Assembly (NCBI GenBank): GCA_017412715.1
Contig: JAFPWU010000022.1
Location: forward strand, 1 to 64,000
Source: Clostridia bacterium
GTDB taxonomy: Bacteria; Bacillota; Clostridia; Christensenellales; Aristaeellaceae
Length of the DNA stretch: 64,000 nt
Direction: 5' to 3'
How positions within the stretch are numbered: the stretch's first letter is position 1; each line of letters opens with the position of its first letter. A program made the position numbers and the translations under genes. This document shows, piece after piece, positions 7,198 through 15,413 of the stretch. The notes under the pieces are model-generated. The model did not search any database and was not told the DNA's origin. It saw only the letters and a list, made by a program, of their open reading frames with translations.

Positions 7198-8997
7198 TTA
7201 TTCCCGGGAAAGGGAGAAACGGAGGGAATGGCGCCTGGAGGGAGCGGATGTAAACAGGACGCGCCAGAGGCTGCCGGGGTAGTTTTTCATCATGCGGCGA
7301 TCCGTGACCGGGATTTCCTCGACTTCGATCTTCAGCGCTTCGGACGGGGCGATGCGCCACCCTCCGCTGCGCACATCGTTCCCGTCCACGGAGGGAGCGT
7401 TCCGCAGCAGGAAGACCCAGGTGACGGGTTTCTCGCTGTCCAGGGTGATCTCGTCCGTCAGGGAGGCGGCGCCGGCGGGATTCAGCCGGAAGGTGCGCAG
7501 GGCTTCGGCCGCCCCGGCCTCAGCGGGATAGGCGCCCGCGATATCGCAGCACAGCCCGTCGGGAAGGTAGCGCGTATCCCGGGCGGCGTAGGCCCGTCCC
7601 GCGGCCTGCTCCGCGCCGCCGATCAGTGGCACGTTGTGATACATGGAGCGGGTGTTCCAGAGGGTATATCTTTCCTCGGAGAAGGTTTTCCGGGTATAGA
7701 CCATGTTCCCCGCGTCGAGAATGACCGGCTCCCCCCGGTCATAGAGCATGAAGGAACCCACGTCGTTATGGTTATGGCTGTCCCCGTTGCAGCCGCCCTT
7801 GCAGACGAGGGTGGTATCTGCCCGGCGCAGAATCCGGATCTGCAGGCTTTCCAGACAGAGATCCGCGGCGGGGGTAAAGGCGGTTTCCGGTTCCGGCGGG
7901 CTGAAAAGCGCGTTCAGCAGGCGCCAGAACTGGGGAGTGTCCGCCAGCAGATGCCCCACTTCATCGGGATACCGGGACCCGAGGGCGACCAGCTCCATGC
8001 TGCCGATTTTATGGCCGGCAAAACGGAGGCGCTCTCCGTACATATCCGGCGCCGCGTCGCAGTCCGCAAAATTAATGAACCAGCGGCCGCTGATCCAGGC
8101 CCGGGCGGGGTAAAGGAGGATGCTGCGGATTTTTTCGTCTTCCCAGAAGGTAAGCCGCCCTTCGGTGACCTTTTCCAGCAGATCCAGGCAGTCCAGCAGC
8201 GCGCCGCCGGCCATGCCCCAGTAGGCGGCGCCCTCGTCGCAGCCGCCGTCCTCCGGCATGCAGTCCAGATAACGGTCCAGCATCTGGCAGGACCGGGTCA
8301 GGATATGGGCCAGCCGGCCCCTCTCCCGGACCAGCAGCACGGCGGAAAGCATCACGTTGGAGACGATCCAGGGGGTCCAGTTGTTCAGATCCTGACGGAC
8401 CACCCCCATCCACCAGAAGTCGTCCCGCCGCTCGAAGGGCTCCAGGATCCGCCGCTCAATCTCCCGCTCCATGCGCCGCCGGATCAGCGGGGAAACCGCA
8501 TCCAGCTCCTCCCCGAGCAGTTCCCGGATCAGGGAAAGGATCATGGCCGTCTGGCCGGCGAAAAGATCGATGACCGGGTTGTCGATCTCCGGCAGCACCG
8601 CGCCGGCGAAGGCGTCTCCGGCCACGTTATGGGCGCTGAGCACCCAGGAGGTCTCCTCGCAGATCATCCAGATGCCGTCGACGATCTCGTCCAGATCCTC
8701 CGGCGCTCCGCGCAGGCATACGTCCAGCACCGCGGCGATCAGCTTGCGCCGGCGGGTAAAGTAGGGATCCTCCCAGGCGACGCGGCTGGTGGTTCTGAAG
8801 AAGGCCATGAACTGGGTCGCTTTCAGGAGGGGATACTCCATGGCCCCATAAAGGGCGGCGGCTTCCCGGATGCTCTTTTTCCGGTCCTCGGGCAGCGCCT
8901 CCCAGGCGGCCCGGTCCCCCAGGGCCGGGAAAAGCCGGATCGGGAGGAGGCCCAGCAGATCTGTCATCGGACGGGCGGAGAGGGATTCCATCAGCAT
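7198..8997 (-). CDS. Heparinase II/III family polysaccharide lyase
   Basis: Protein of 599 residues with the two-domain layout of heparinase II/III-like lyases: an alpha-helical toroid (roughly residues 30-370) and a C-terminal beta-sandwich starting near SHNHNDVGSF (residues 407-416), the family's hallmark histidine/asparagine motif. Such enzymes cleave uronic-acid glycans by beta-elimination and leave a 4,5-unsaturated uronate at the new end. No signal peptide is visible, so it may act on imported oligosaccharides in the cytosol. ATG at 8997 has AAGGAAGG nine bases upstream. The GH88 enzyme at 12985 removes exactly the kind of unsaturated uronate this lyase would produce, which supports the call. 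The glycan substrate cannot be read from the sequence. Confidence 0.8.
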   Translation of the reverse strand: MLMESLSARPMTDLLGLLPIRLFPALGDRAAWEALPEDRKKSIREAAALYGAMEYPLLKATQFMAFFRTTSRVAWEDPYFTRRRKLIAAVLDVCLRGAPEDLDEIVDGIWMICEETSWVLSAHNVAGDAFAGAVLPEIDNPVIDLFAGQTAMILSLIRELLGEELDAVSPLIRRRMEREIERRILEPFERRDDFWWMGVVRQDLNNWTPWIVSNVMLSAVLLVRERGRLAHILTRSCQMLDRYLDCMPEDGGCDEGAAYWGMAGGALLDCLDLLEKVTEGRLTFWEDEKIRSILLYPARAWISGRWFINFADCDAAPDMYGERLRFAGHKIGSMELVALGSRYPDEVGHLLADTPQFWRLLNALFSPPEPETAFTPAADLCLESLQIRILRRADTTLVCKGGCNGDSHNHNDVGSFMLYDRGEPVILDAGNMVYTRKTFSEERYTLWNTRSMYHNVPLIGGAEQAAGRAYAARDTRYLPDGLCCDIAGAYPAEAGAAEALRTFRLNPAGAASLTDEITLDSEKPVTWVFLLRNAPSVDGNDVRSGGWRIAPSEALKIEVEEIPVTDRRMMKNYPGSLWRVLFTSAPSRRHSLRFSLSRE

Positions 8998-9084
8998 GCT
9001 ACGATTCCTTCCTTTCTATTCAATAATAAGATTTGCTCTTACTTTCTTTCGCCCCTCTGGCGCCTGTTTCCTCTATGGAACCCA

Positions 9085-9151
9085 TGATTTATTCCGTTCC
9101 GGCGGTCATCGACTTCGCTCTGGCGATGACCGCCGAAACAGCATTCCGCGA
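9085..9151. repeat. Palindromic intergenic repeat, copy 4 (short form)
   Basis: Clearest short copy: CGGCGGTCATCG (9100-9111) and CGATGACCGCCG (9124-9135) form a perfect twelve-base stem with a twelve-base loop, ACTTCGCTCTGG. The flanks are TTTATTCCGTTC and AAACAGCATTCCGCG. It lies between two divergent genes, unlike most copies, which follow stop codons. The rest of the 312-base gap (8998-9309) holds the GH2 promoter and is otherwise featureless. Confidence 0.75.
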
Positions 9152-9203
9152 TACACTGAAAGGCAAGCTCCAAAGGTTCAAATCATGATTTGTGCCATGC
9201 CTA

Positions 9204-9233
9204 TTGTAAAAAATGCGTTCGATCCGGTATAAT
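9204..9233 (+). promoter_or_regulatory. Promoter of the GH2 gene
   Basis: TTGTAA (9204-9209), an 18-base spacer and a perfect TATAAT (9228-9233), 77 bases ahead of the GH2 start codon. Confidence 0.65.
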
Positions 9234-9309
9234 TAGAACAAATTCAGCAGCTTTCCTTTCAGCGGAGCCTGCTGAGCGGAAAATACATTTCATATTCAGG
9301 AGAAAGAGA

Positions 9310-11532
9310 ATGCGTACAACGATTTCACTGAACCGGAAGTGGGCCTTCAGGAAAGATGTCAGCGTGCCGCCGGAAAAAATCGATCCGGCCTGGGATTATG
9401 TGAACCTGCCCCACACCTGGAACGGCATTGACGGCCAGGACGGCGGCGGCGATTTCTGGCGGGGCACCTCCTGCTACATGAAGGAAATCCCGAAGGCCGA
9501 GCTGCCGGCCGGGGAGCGGATTCTGCTGGACTTCCCGGCAGCCAACGCCTCCGCGGATGTCTTTGTGAACGGGCGGAAGCTGGCGCATCATGACGGCGGC
9601 TACAGCGCCTTCCGGGTGGATATCACGGAGGCCCTGGCGGAGCAGAATCTGATCTGCGTGCTGACGGACAACAACGTGAATGACCGAATCTATCCCCAGA
9701 ACGCGGACTTCACCTTCTACGGCGGTCTCTATCGCGGCGTGAACGCCATCGGGGTTCCGGCCGCGCATATCGACATCGAGACGGATGGAAACCCCGGCCT
9801 GCACGCGATTCCAAAGCTGATGGGAGACCGGGCGGAGGTGACGCTGCGCACCGCCCTCATCGGGGACGCGGCCGGCGCCGTGCTGCGCTATGTGATCCGG
9901 GACGCGGCGGGGAAGACCGTGGCGGAGACGGAGACGGAGGCCTGGGAGGCTGTGCTGCCCATTGAACGGGTGCATCGCTGGCACGGGCGGAAGGATCCCT
10001 ATCTTTATTCCGCGGAGGTTACCCTGCTCAGGGGCGGGGAGGCGGCGGACAGCGTATGCGTCCGCTTCGGCTGCCGGGAATATGTGATTGACCCGGAACG
10101 GGGCTTTATCCTCAACGGGGAGGAATATCCGCTCCGCGGCGTCTGCCGCCATCAGGACCGGCCCGATCTGGGCAACGCCCTGCTGCCCTGCCATCACCGG
10201 GAGGATGTGGACATGATCTGCGAGATCGGGGCCAACACCGTCCGGCTGGCGCATTATCAGCACGATCAGGTATTCTATGATCTCTGCGACGAGCGGGGCC
10301 TGGTCGTCTGGGCGGAAATTCCCTATATCTCCGCCCATATGGATAACGGCCGCGCCAATACCCTGAGCCAGATGACGGAGCTGATCCGCCAGAATGACAA
10401 CCACGCTTCCATCGTGGTCTGGGGTCTGTCCAACGAGGTCACCATGATGACCCCCCATTCGGACGACATGGTGGAAAACCATCATCTGCTCAACGACCTG
10501 GCCCATCGGCTGGATCCCACCCGGCCCACCACCATGGCCTGTGTTTCCATGTGCCCCATCGATGACCCCATGGCCCACATCAGCGATGTGGTGAGCTACA
10601 ACCTGTATTTCGGCTGGTACGGCGGCACGGTGGATATGAACGGCCCGTGGCTGGACGCCTGGCATGAGAAGTATCCGGAAACCCCCATCGGCGTCAGCGA
10701 ATACGGCGCGGACGCGCTGAACTGGCATTCCGGCCAGCCGCATCAGGGGGATTATTCGGAGGAATATGAAGCCTGGTATCACGAGCAGATCATTCCCCAG
10801 TTCTTCTCCCGCCCCTTTGTCTGGGCAACCCATGTCTGGAACATGTTCGATTTCGCGGCGGACGGCCGCAGCGAAGGCGGGGAGAACGGCGTCAATCACA
10901 AGGGCCTGGTGACCTTTGACCGGAAGTACAAAAAGGATGCCTTCTATGCCTACAAGGCCTGGCTGAGCGAGGATCCTTTCGTGCATATCGGCGGAAAACG
11001 CTATGTGGACCGGGTGGAAAACCCTGCGCGGGTCACGGTGTATTCCAATCAGCCGGAGGTGGAGCTTTTTGCCAACGGCGTGAGCCTGGGCAAAAAGCAG
11101 GCGGAGAATCACTTCTTCTATTTTGACGTGCCCAACGAGGGCGAAACCCGCCTGGAGGCGGTGGCCGGCCCATGCCGGGACGAAAGCTTCCTCCGGCATG
11201 TGGATACGCCCAACCCCGCCTACATTCTGCAGGATGAGGGAATGGTGCTCTCCTGGCAGGAAATCACGGAGGCGGAGGGCTGCTATTCCCTGAACGATAC
11301 CCTGGGGGATATCGCGAAGAGCGAGGAAGCGAACGCTCTGGTGGCCGGCGAGGTGCTGGCGAAGCTGCCGCAGCGCAAGGGCCCCGTCGGAGACGGCCAG
11401 GAGAGCGAAGCCATGAAGGAGATGCGCAAATCCTTCACGGTGATCCGCCTCATTCGGATGACCCGGGCGAAAATGGACAAGGAAGTTCTGCTGGATATCA
11501 ACCGCCGGCTGAATGAAATCCGGAAACCCTGA
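9310..11532 (+). CDS. Glycoside hydrolase family 2 protein (beta-glucuronidase/beta-galactosidase type)
   Basis: Retaining exo-glycosidase of 740 residues with the GH2 order: sugar-binding jelly roll (about 1-150), immunoglobulin-like domain (about 155-265), TIM barrel (about 270-570) and a C-terminal Ig-like extension. The acid/base is Glu376 in WGLSNEV and the nucleophile is Glu464 in GVSEYGAD. No signal peptide is visible, so it is probably cytoplasmic. ATG at 9310 has AGGAG seven bases upstream; the open frame back to 9190 is rejected because it covers the promoter. The neighbouring uronate lyase and GH88 make a beta-glucuronidase or beta-galactosidase role in the same pathway likely. Sequence alone does not separate the GH2 specificities. 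Confidence 0.85.
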   Translation: MRTTISLNRKWAFRKDVSVPPEKIDPAWDYVNLPHTWNGIDGQDGGGDFWRGTSCYMKEIPKAELPAGERILLDFPAANASADVFVNGRKLAHHDGGYSAFRVDITEALAEQNLICVLTDNNVNDRIYPQNADFTFYGGLYRGVNAIGVPAAHIDIETDGNPGLHAIPKLMGDRAEVTLRTALIGDAAGAVLRYVIRDAAGKTVAETETEAWEAVLPIERVHRWHGRKDPYLYSAEVTLLRGGEAADSVCVRFGCREYVIDPERGFILNGEEYPLRGVCRHQDRPDLGNALLPCHHREDVDMICEIGANTVRLAHYQHDQVFYDLCDERGLVVWAEIPYISAHMDNGRANTLSQMTELIRQNDNHASIVVWGLSNEVTMMTPHSDDMVENHHLLNDLAHRLDPTRPTTMACVSMCPIDDPMAHISDVVSYNLYFGWYGGTVDMNGPWLDAWHEKYPETPIGVSEYGADALNWHSGQPHQGDYSEEYEAWYHEQIIPQFFSRPFVWATHVWNMFDFAADGRSEGGENGVNHKGLVTFDRKYKKDAFYAYKAWLSEDPFVHIGGKRYVDRVENPARVTVYSNQPEVELFANGVSLGKKQAENHFFYFDVPNEGETRLEAVAGPCRDESFLRHVDTPNPAYILQDEGMVLSWQEITEAEGCYSLNDTLGDIAKSEEANALVAGEVLAKLPQRKGPVGDGQESEAMKEMRKSFTVIRLIRMTRAKMDKEVLLDINRRLNEIRKP

Positions 11533-11541
11533 AACAGCAGC

Positions 11542-11577
11542 GGCGGATGGGAGCTTTGATCCCATCCGCCCTTTTTA
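11542..11577 (+). terminator. Intrinsic terminator of the GH2 gene
   Basis: GGCGGATGGGA (11542-11552) and TCCCATCCGCC (11560-11570) form a perfect eleven-base stem with a seven-base loop, followed by CTTTTTATT. Confidence 0.9.
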
Positions 11578-11675
11578 TTGATTCCGTTCCGGCGGGCATC
11601 GTCTTCGCCTGGGCCGGGCAGGTTAAGCCCTCCTTCAGGCGGATTCCCGCCCTGGGACTTTTATTCAGCCCCTTC
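11577..11675. repeat. Palindromic intergenic repeat, copy 5 (long form)
   Basis: Sits between the convergent GH2 and AraC genes, directly after the GH2 terminator. It reads GATTCCGTTCCGGCGGGCAT, CTTCGCCTGGGCCGGGCAGG, TTAAGCCCTCCTTCAGGCGG, then ATTCCCGCCCTGGG and TTATTCAGCCCC. Its reverse complement matches copy 3 closely, so it serves the AraC gene in the same orientation that copy 3 serves paralogue B. Confidence 0.7.
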
Positions 11676-11708
11676 TTCCTCCTTTCAACCTGACCGCGGG
11701 CTCCGGTT

Positions 11709-12701
11709 TCAATCCCGGAGCACCGCGACATCCACGCTGGTGACCTGGGTGGCCCGGTTGCGGGTCCAGATGGTTTCCGGACTGTTGTCGGAAGCCGGCA
11801 TGGCGGCGGCCCGGGTCTTTCCCGGCCAGGCAAGCGGATCCTGTCCGTTTTCGGCGCTCCTGGGCCGGCAGTCCTCGCTGGGACTGCGGCCCAGAATCTT
11901 CCGGTAGGCGCGGAAAAAGCCGGTATAGTCGCCGAATCCGGCCAGCTCTCCGCTCTGGGCCGCGGGGACGCCGTTGAGCAGCAGCTGCTGGGCATAATGC
12001 ACGCGCCGCTGGGTAACGTATTCCATGGGGGTGATATTCAGCTGGGACCGGAAGAGGCTGTTCATCCTGCTCTTGGAAAGGTGAAACCGGGCGCAGAGCT
12101 CGTCCAGCCTGAAGGGGCTGCGCAGGTTCTGATGAATGTAATCCAGAATGGGAGAGAGCTCCTGTTCTCCCGGATGATAGGAGGAGGGCAGCGCAATGTT
12201 TTCCGGGTTGACGCAGGCCAGGAGATACCGGGTGAGCAGGTTCTCCGTCAGCACGCCGACCATGGCGCTCCTGGCCGGCTCGGAAAAGCCGCTCAGCGCC
12301 TCGTATTCCCGCATGATTTCCAGCATGCCCAGCTTCTGGGCCTGAGGAAGAATGTGGGGCGCGTCGCAGCCGCCGCTACGCAGCTTTTTCAGCGTGGGCA
12401 GGTTTCCCATGAGCACCGCCCTGCGCCGGGGCGCGATCAGATCCTCGGTAAAGTGGACGATATAGCGTTCAAAGGGCTCCCTGCTGCGGGCGTGGATGCC
12501 GTGAAAGGCATGGGGAACAAACACCACCAGGGTGTGGGGAGCCATTTCATATTCCACGCCGTCGTACAGGATGTGCACATCTCCGCGGAGGAAATAATAA
12601 AACTCATAAAAGGGGTGGCTGTGAATCAGAAAGTTTTCGCTGGGGACGTGGCTGATATTATGGGCTACGTGGTAGATGGGGGTGATGATTTCACTGTACA
12701 T
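11709..12701 (-). CDS. AraC family transcriptional regulator
   Basis: Regulator of 330 residues. The N-terminal cupin sensor (about 1-150) contains HSHPFYEFYYFLRGDVHILY, the usual sugar-binding beta-barrel signature. The C-terminal part (about 180-285) has two helix-turn-helix motifs, LDELCARFHLSKSRMNSLFR and the segment ending FGDYTGFFRAYRKILGRSP. A 45-residue tail follows the second motif and is not part of the family core. ATG at 12701 is preceded by GGAGG at seven bases. Its own promoter is at 12723-12751. It is divergent from the GH88 operon, and a 14-base direct repeat in the shared gap (12842-12876) is a likely binding site, so it probably activates uronate-glycan use. Confidence 0.85.
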   Translation of the reverse strand: MYSEIITPIYHVAHNISHVPSENFLIHSHPFYEFYYFLRGDVHILYDGVEYEMAPHTLVVFVPHAFHGIHARSREPFERYIVHFTEDLIAPRRRAVLMGNLPTLKKLRSGGCDAPHILPQAQKLGMLEIMREYEALSGFSEPARSAMVGVLTENLLTRYLLACVNPENIALPSSYHPGEQELSPILDYIHQNLRSPFRLDELCARFHLSKSRMNSLFRSQLNITPMEYVTQRRVHYAQQLLLNGVPAAQSGELAGFGDYTGFFRAYRKILGRSPSEDCRPRSAENGQDPLAWPGKTRAAAMPASDNSPETIWTRNRATQVTSVDVAVLRD

Positions 12702-12722
12702 TCGAAAACCTCCTTCGGGCAC

Positions 12723-12751
12723 AGTATACAAAAAGTGCAGATGAATTGCAA
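12723..12751 (-). promoter_or_regulatory. Promoter of the AraC regulator
   Basis: Minus-strand TTGCAA (12751-12746), a 17-base spacer and TATACT (12728-12723). The leader is only about 15 bases long. Confidence 0.6.
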
Positions 12752-12841
12752 ATAATACATTAAAAAAACAGAATAAGGGAGAAAACGTTCCAAATCAGGC
12801 AAAAAAATAACATACGGAAGGAGAATATCCGGAAATAGAAA

Positions 12842-12876
12842 AAATATCTGCAATGATGAAAGAAATATCTGCAATG
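12842..12876 (+). promoter_or_regulatory. Direct-repeat operator, probable AraC-family site
   Basis: AAATATCTGCAATG occurs twice, at 12842-12855 and 12863-12876, exactly 21 bases apart (two helical turns). This is the geometry of tandem AraC-type half-sites. The second copy ends near the -35 position of a weak promoter whose -10 is TATGCT at about 12898-12903, which suits activator-dependent transcription of the GH88 operon. Confidence 0.6.
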
Positions 12877-12984
12877 GCGTCTCCGGACATTTAATGATAT
12901 GCTTTTTACTGACAGGAAATAGAAGATTTATCCTTGCGTCCGTGAAGGCTCGGCAGGCGAAAATAATATGATTGAGGGAAAAAC

Positions 12985-14172
12985 ATGAGCGACTTTTTTG
13001 GAAAATATCTTCATAATCTCTCCTGGGCTTCGGAAATGAAGGAGAAGCTGGATCGGAAGATGCGCTTCTGCGTGGCGGAGGCCCGGAAGGCGGATTTCAT
13101 TCCCTATACGACGGAAAACGGGAAGTTCAAGCCCAACTTCATCAACTGGTGGACCAACGGCTTCTGGCCGGCCATGATGTGGCAGATGTTCCGGATGACC
13201 GGGGATTCCCTTTACCGGGAGGAAGCGGTCCGGACGGAAAAAATGCTGGACGAGGCGCTGCGGAACTTTAAAAAGCTGGATCATGACATGGGCTTTCTGT
13301 GGCTGATTCAGTCCGGCGTGCATTACCAGCTGGAAAAAAATGAGGACAGCTATGACCGGGTTTTCTTCGCGGCCAATATGCTGGCGGGAAGGTTCAACCC
13401 CAACGGGTTTATCCGGGCCTGGAACGACTGGGATCCCTCCATGGACCGGGCGGGATGGGCCATCGTGGACTGCATGATGAACCTGCCGCTGCTCTACTGG
13501 GCCACGGAGATGACGGGGGATCCCCGGTACCGGCTGATCGCCATGACCCACGCGGACACAACCATGAAATATTTCGTGCGTCCGGACGGCAGCTGCAATC
13601 ATATTGTGATTTTCGACCCGGAGACCGGCGAATTCCTGGACAATCCCGGAGGACAGGGCTTTGTGTCCGGTTCCAGCTGGAGCCGGGGCCAGAGCTGGGC
13701 GCTGTACGGCTTTGTGCTCAGCTTCCTGCACACGGGAAAGAAGGAGTATCTGGAAACAGCCAAGAAGGTGGCCAATTACTTCATCAGCCAGTGCGCGGAC
13801 GACTGGCTGCCCCGGTGCGACTTCCGGCAGCCCGCGGAGCCCGTGCTGCGGGATAATGTGGCCGGGAACGTGGCCGCCTGCGGCCTGATGGAGCTGGCCC
13901 GCGCGCTGCCGGAGGAGGAGGGAGCGGGCTACGCCCGGGCGGCCATCCGTATCCTGACGGCCCAGGAGGCGGACGCGGCGGACTGGACGGAAAAGGTGCC
14001 GGCCATCTTCACCAAGTGCACCTCCGCTTATCATGATCTGTCCGGACGGCACATTACGATGAACTATGGGGATTACTTCTTCACCGAGGCGGTGGGCAAG
14101 CTGCTGGGAGAAGAACTGCTTTTCTGGTATCCGAATCGGGAAGAAAACGGGAACGGAGGAAAGAAGGAATGA
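12985..14172 (+). CDS. Glycoside hydrolase family 88 unsaturated glucuronyl hydrolase
   Basis: Enzyme of 395 residues that would remove the 4,5-unsaturated uronic acid from the non-reducing end of oligosaccharides made by polysaccharide lyases, by hydration of the double bond. It has the (alpha/alpha)6-barrel pattern and the two expected aspartates: Asp101 in LDHDMGFLW and Asp162 in AIVDCMMNLPLL. The segment GFVSGSSWSRGQSWALYGF is highly typical of GH88. There is no signal peptide, so it acts in the cytosol. ATG at 12985 has GAGGGAAAAAC upstream. Its stop overlaps the next start by four bases. It is the first gene of an operon running to the importer genes and is probably switched on by the AraC protein. 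Confidence 0.9.
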   Translation: MSDFFGKYLHNLSWASEMKEKLDRKMRFCVAEARKADFIPYTTENGKFKPNFINWWTNGFWPAMMWQMFRMTGDSLYREEAVRTEKMLDEALRNFKKLDHDMGFLWLIQSGVHYQLEKNEDSYDRVFFAANMLAGRFNPNGFIRAWNDWDPSMDRAGWAIVDCMMNLPLLYWATEMTGDPRYRLIAMTHADTTMKYFVRPDGSCNHIVIFDPETGEFLDNPGGQGFVSGSSWSRGQSWALYGFVLSFLHTGKKEYLETAKKVANYFISQCADDWLPRCDFRQPAEPVLRDNVAGNVAACGLMELARALPEEEGAGYARAAIRILTAQEADAADWTEKVPAIFTKCTSAYHDLSGRHITMNYGDYFFTEAVGKLLGEELLFWYPNREENGNGGKKE

Positions 14173-15305
14173 CGGTTCGGGAAGAGTGGCTGGGGGACCT
14201 GCTGAAAATTACGGGGCCCGTGATCGATCATCTGGCCGATGGCACGCTGAAGGCGAAGATGCCCCTCTCCTTCCACGAGGAGCGCGCCGCCTTTGCGCCG
14301 CTGGAAGCCTTCGGCAGAAGCATGCTGGGGCTGGCCCCCTGGCTGGAGGCGGACCCGGCCGGATTGCCGGAGGACGAAAGGGAGCTGCAGCGGATCTGGC
14401 GGGAGAAGGTGCTGCGGGCGGTGGACCGGGCTACGGATCCCGAGTCCCCGGACTTTATGCTCTTTGACGCCGGCGGACAGCCGCTGGTGGATACGGCTTT
14501 CCTGGCCCATGCCTTCGTCCGGGCGCCCCGTGCCCTGGCGGCCGCCCTGCCGGAGAGGGTCAGAAGGAATCTGGCCGCCGCCCTGAGGGCCTCGCGGAAG
14601 ATTTCTTCCTTCAATACCAACTGGCTCTTTTTCACCTCCATGGTGGAGGCGGGTCTCCACGTGCTGGGGGAGGAATACGATCAGATGCGCCTGCTGACGG
14701 CGCTGCGCTGCTTCCGGGACTGGTATCTGGGGGACGGCGTATACGGGGACGGACCGAATTTCCACTTTGATTACTATAACAGCTTCGTGATCCAGCCCAT
14801 GTACGTGGATCTGGTGAACCTGATGGCGGAGGAGCATTGGGAAATCGCGGCCATGCGGGACGAGGTCAATGCCCGGGCCGCGCGGTACGCGTCCATTCTG
14901 GAGAGAATGATCTCCCCGGAAGGCAGCTATCCCGTCATCGGGCGGTCGATCTGCTACCGTTTCGGCGCCTTCCAGATGCTCTCTCAGGCGGCTCTGCAGC
15001 ATCGGCTGGAAAGCCATCTGTCCCCTGCCGGCGTCCGGTGCGGACTGACCGCGGTCATCCGGCGGGTGATGTCCTCAAAGGATATGTTCGATCAGGAAGG
15101 CTGGCTGCGGCCGGGGGTCTACGGCTTCCAGCCGGAGCTGGCGGAGCCGTATATCAATATCGGCAGCCTTTACCTCTGCTCCGCGGTGTTCCTGCCCCTG
15201 GGGCTGGCCCCCGCGGATCCCTTCTGGGCGGATCCGGATCAACCCTGGACGGGGAAAAAGGTATGGGAAGGGGAGCATATCACGATCGATCACGCGGAGG
15301 ATTGA
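14169..15305 (+). CDS. DUF2264 domain-containing protein
   Basis: Protein of 378 residues resembling the DUF2264 family, an uncharacterised group found in carbohydrate-use loci of gut bacteria and predicted to be helical-barrel enzymes. Visible signs are FNTNWLFFTSMVEAGL, the GVYGDGPNFHFDYYNSFVI segment, and GRSICYRFGAFQMLSQAAL. The last two are rich in polar and aromatic residues typical of an active-site cleft. No signal peptide or membrane segment is visible. ATG at 14169 overlaps the GH88 stop (ATGA), so translation is coupled. Its place between GH88 and the importer suggests a further step in uronate-oligosaccharide breakdown. No reaction is assigned. Confidence 0.7.
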   Translation: MTVREEWLGDLLKITGPVIDHLADGTLKAKMPLSFHEERAAFAPLEAFGRSMLGLAPWLEADPAGLPEDERELQRIWREKVLRAVDRATDPESPDFMLFDAGGQPLVDTAFLAHAFVRAPRALAAALPERVRRNLAAALRASRKISSFNTNWLFFTSMVEAGLHVLGEEYDQMRLLTALRCFRDWYLGDGVYGDGPNFHFDYYNSFVIQPMYVDLVNLMAEEHWEIAAMRDEVNARAARYASILERMISPEGSYPVIGRSICYRFGAFQMLSQAALQHRLESHLSPAGVRCGLTAVIRRVMSSKDMFDQEGWLRPGVYGFQPELAEPYINIGSLYLCSAVFLPLGLAPADPFWADPDQPWTGKKVWEGEHITIDHAED

Positions 15306-15313
15306 TCCGCACA

Positions 15314-15390
15314 CCCGCGGAGACCGCGGGGTAAAAAAGGCCTGTTTCCCGGGAGAAGGCTTCCCGGGCAGCATAGCCGGCGAAAGCCGG
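15314..15390 (+). promoter_or_regulatory. Three consecutive hairpins in the leader of the binding-protein gene
   Basis: CCCGCGG/CCGCGGG (15314-15330), CCCGGGA/TCCCGGG (15348-15368) and CCGGC-GAAA-GCCGG (15377-15390, a GNRA loop) follow one another between DUF2264 and the binding protein. No T-run follows, so mRNA processing or stability is more likely than termination. AGGAGG follows the last one. Confidence 0.5.
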
Positions 15391-15413
15391 AAAAAAGAAA
15401 AGGAGGAAGAAAC

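Noticed and set aside
15314..15337. First leader hairpin as an intrinsic terminator
   Set aside because: The bases after the stem are GTAAAAAA on the coding strand, not a T-run.
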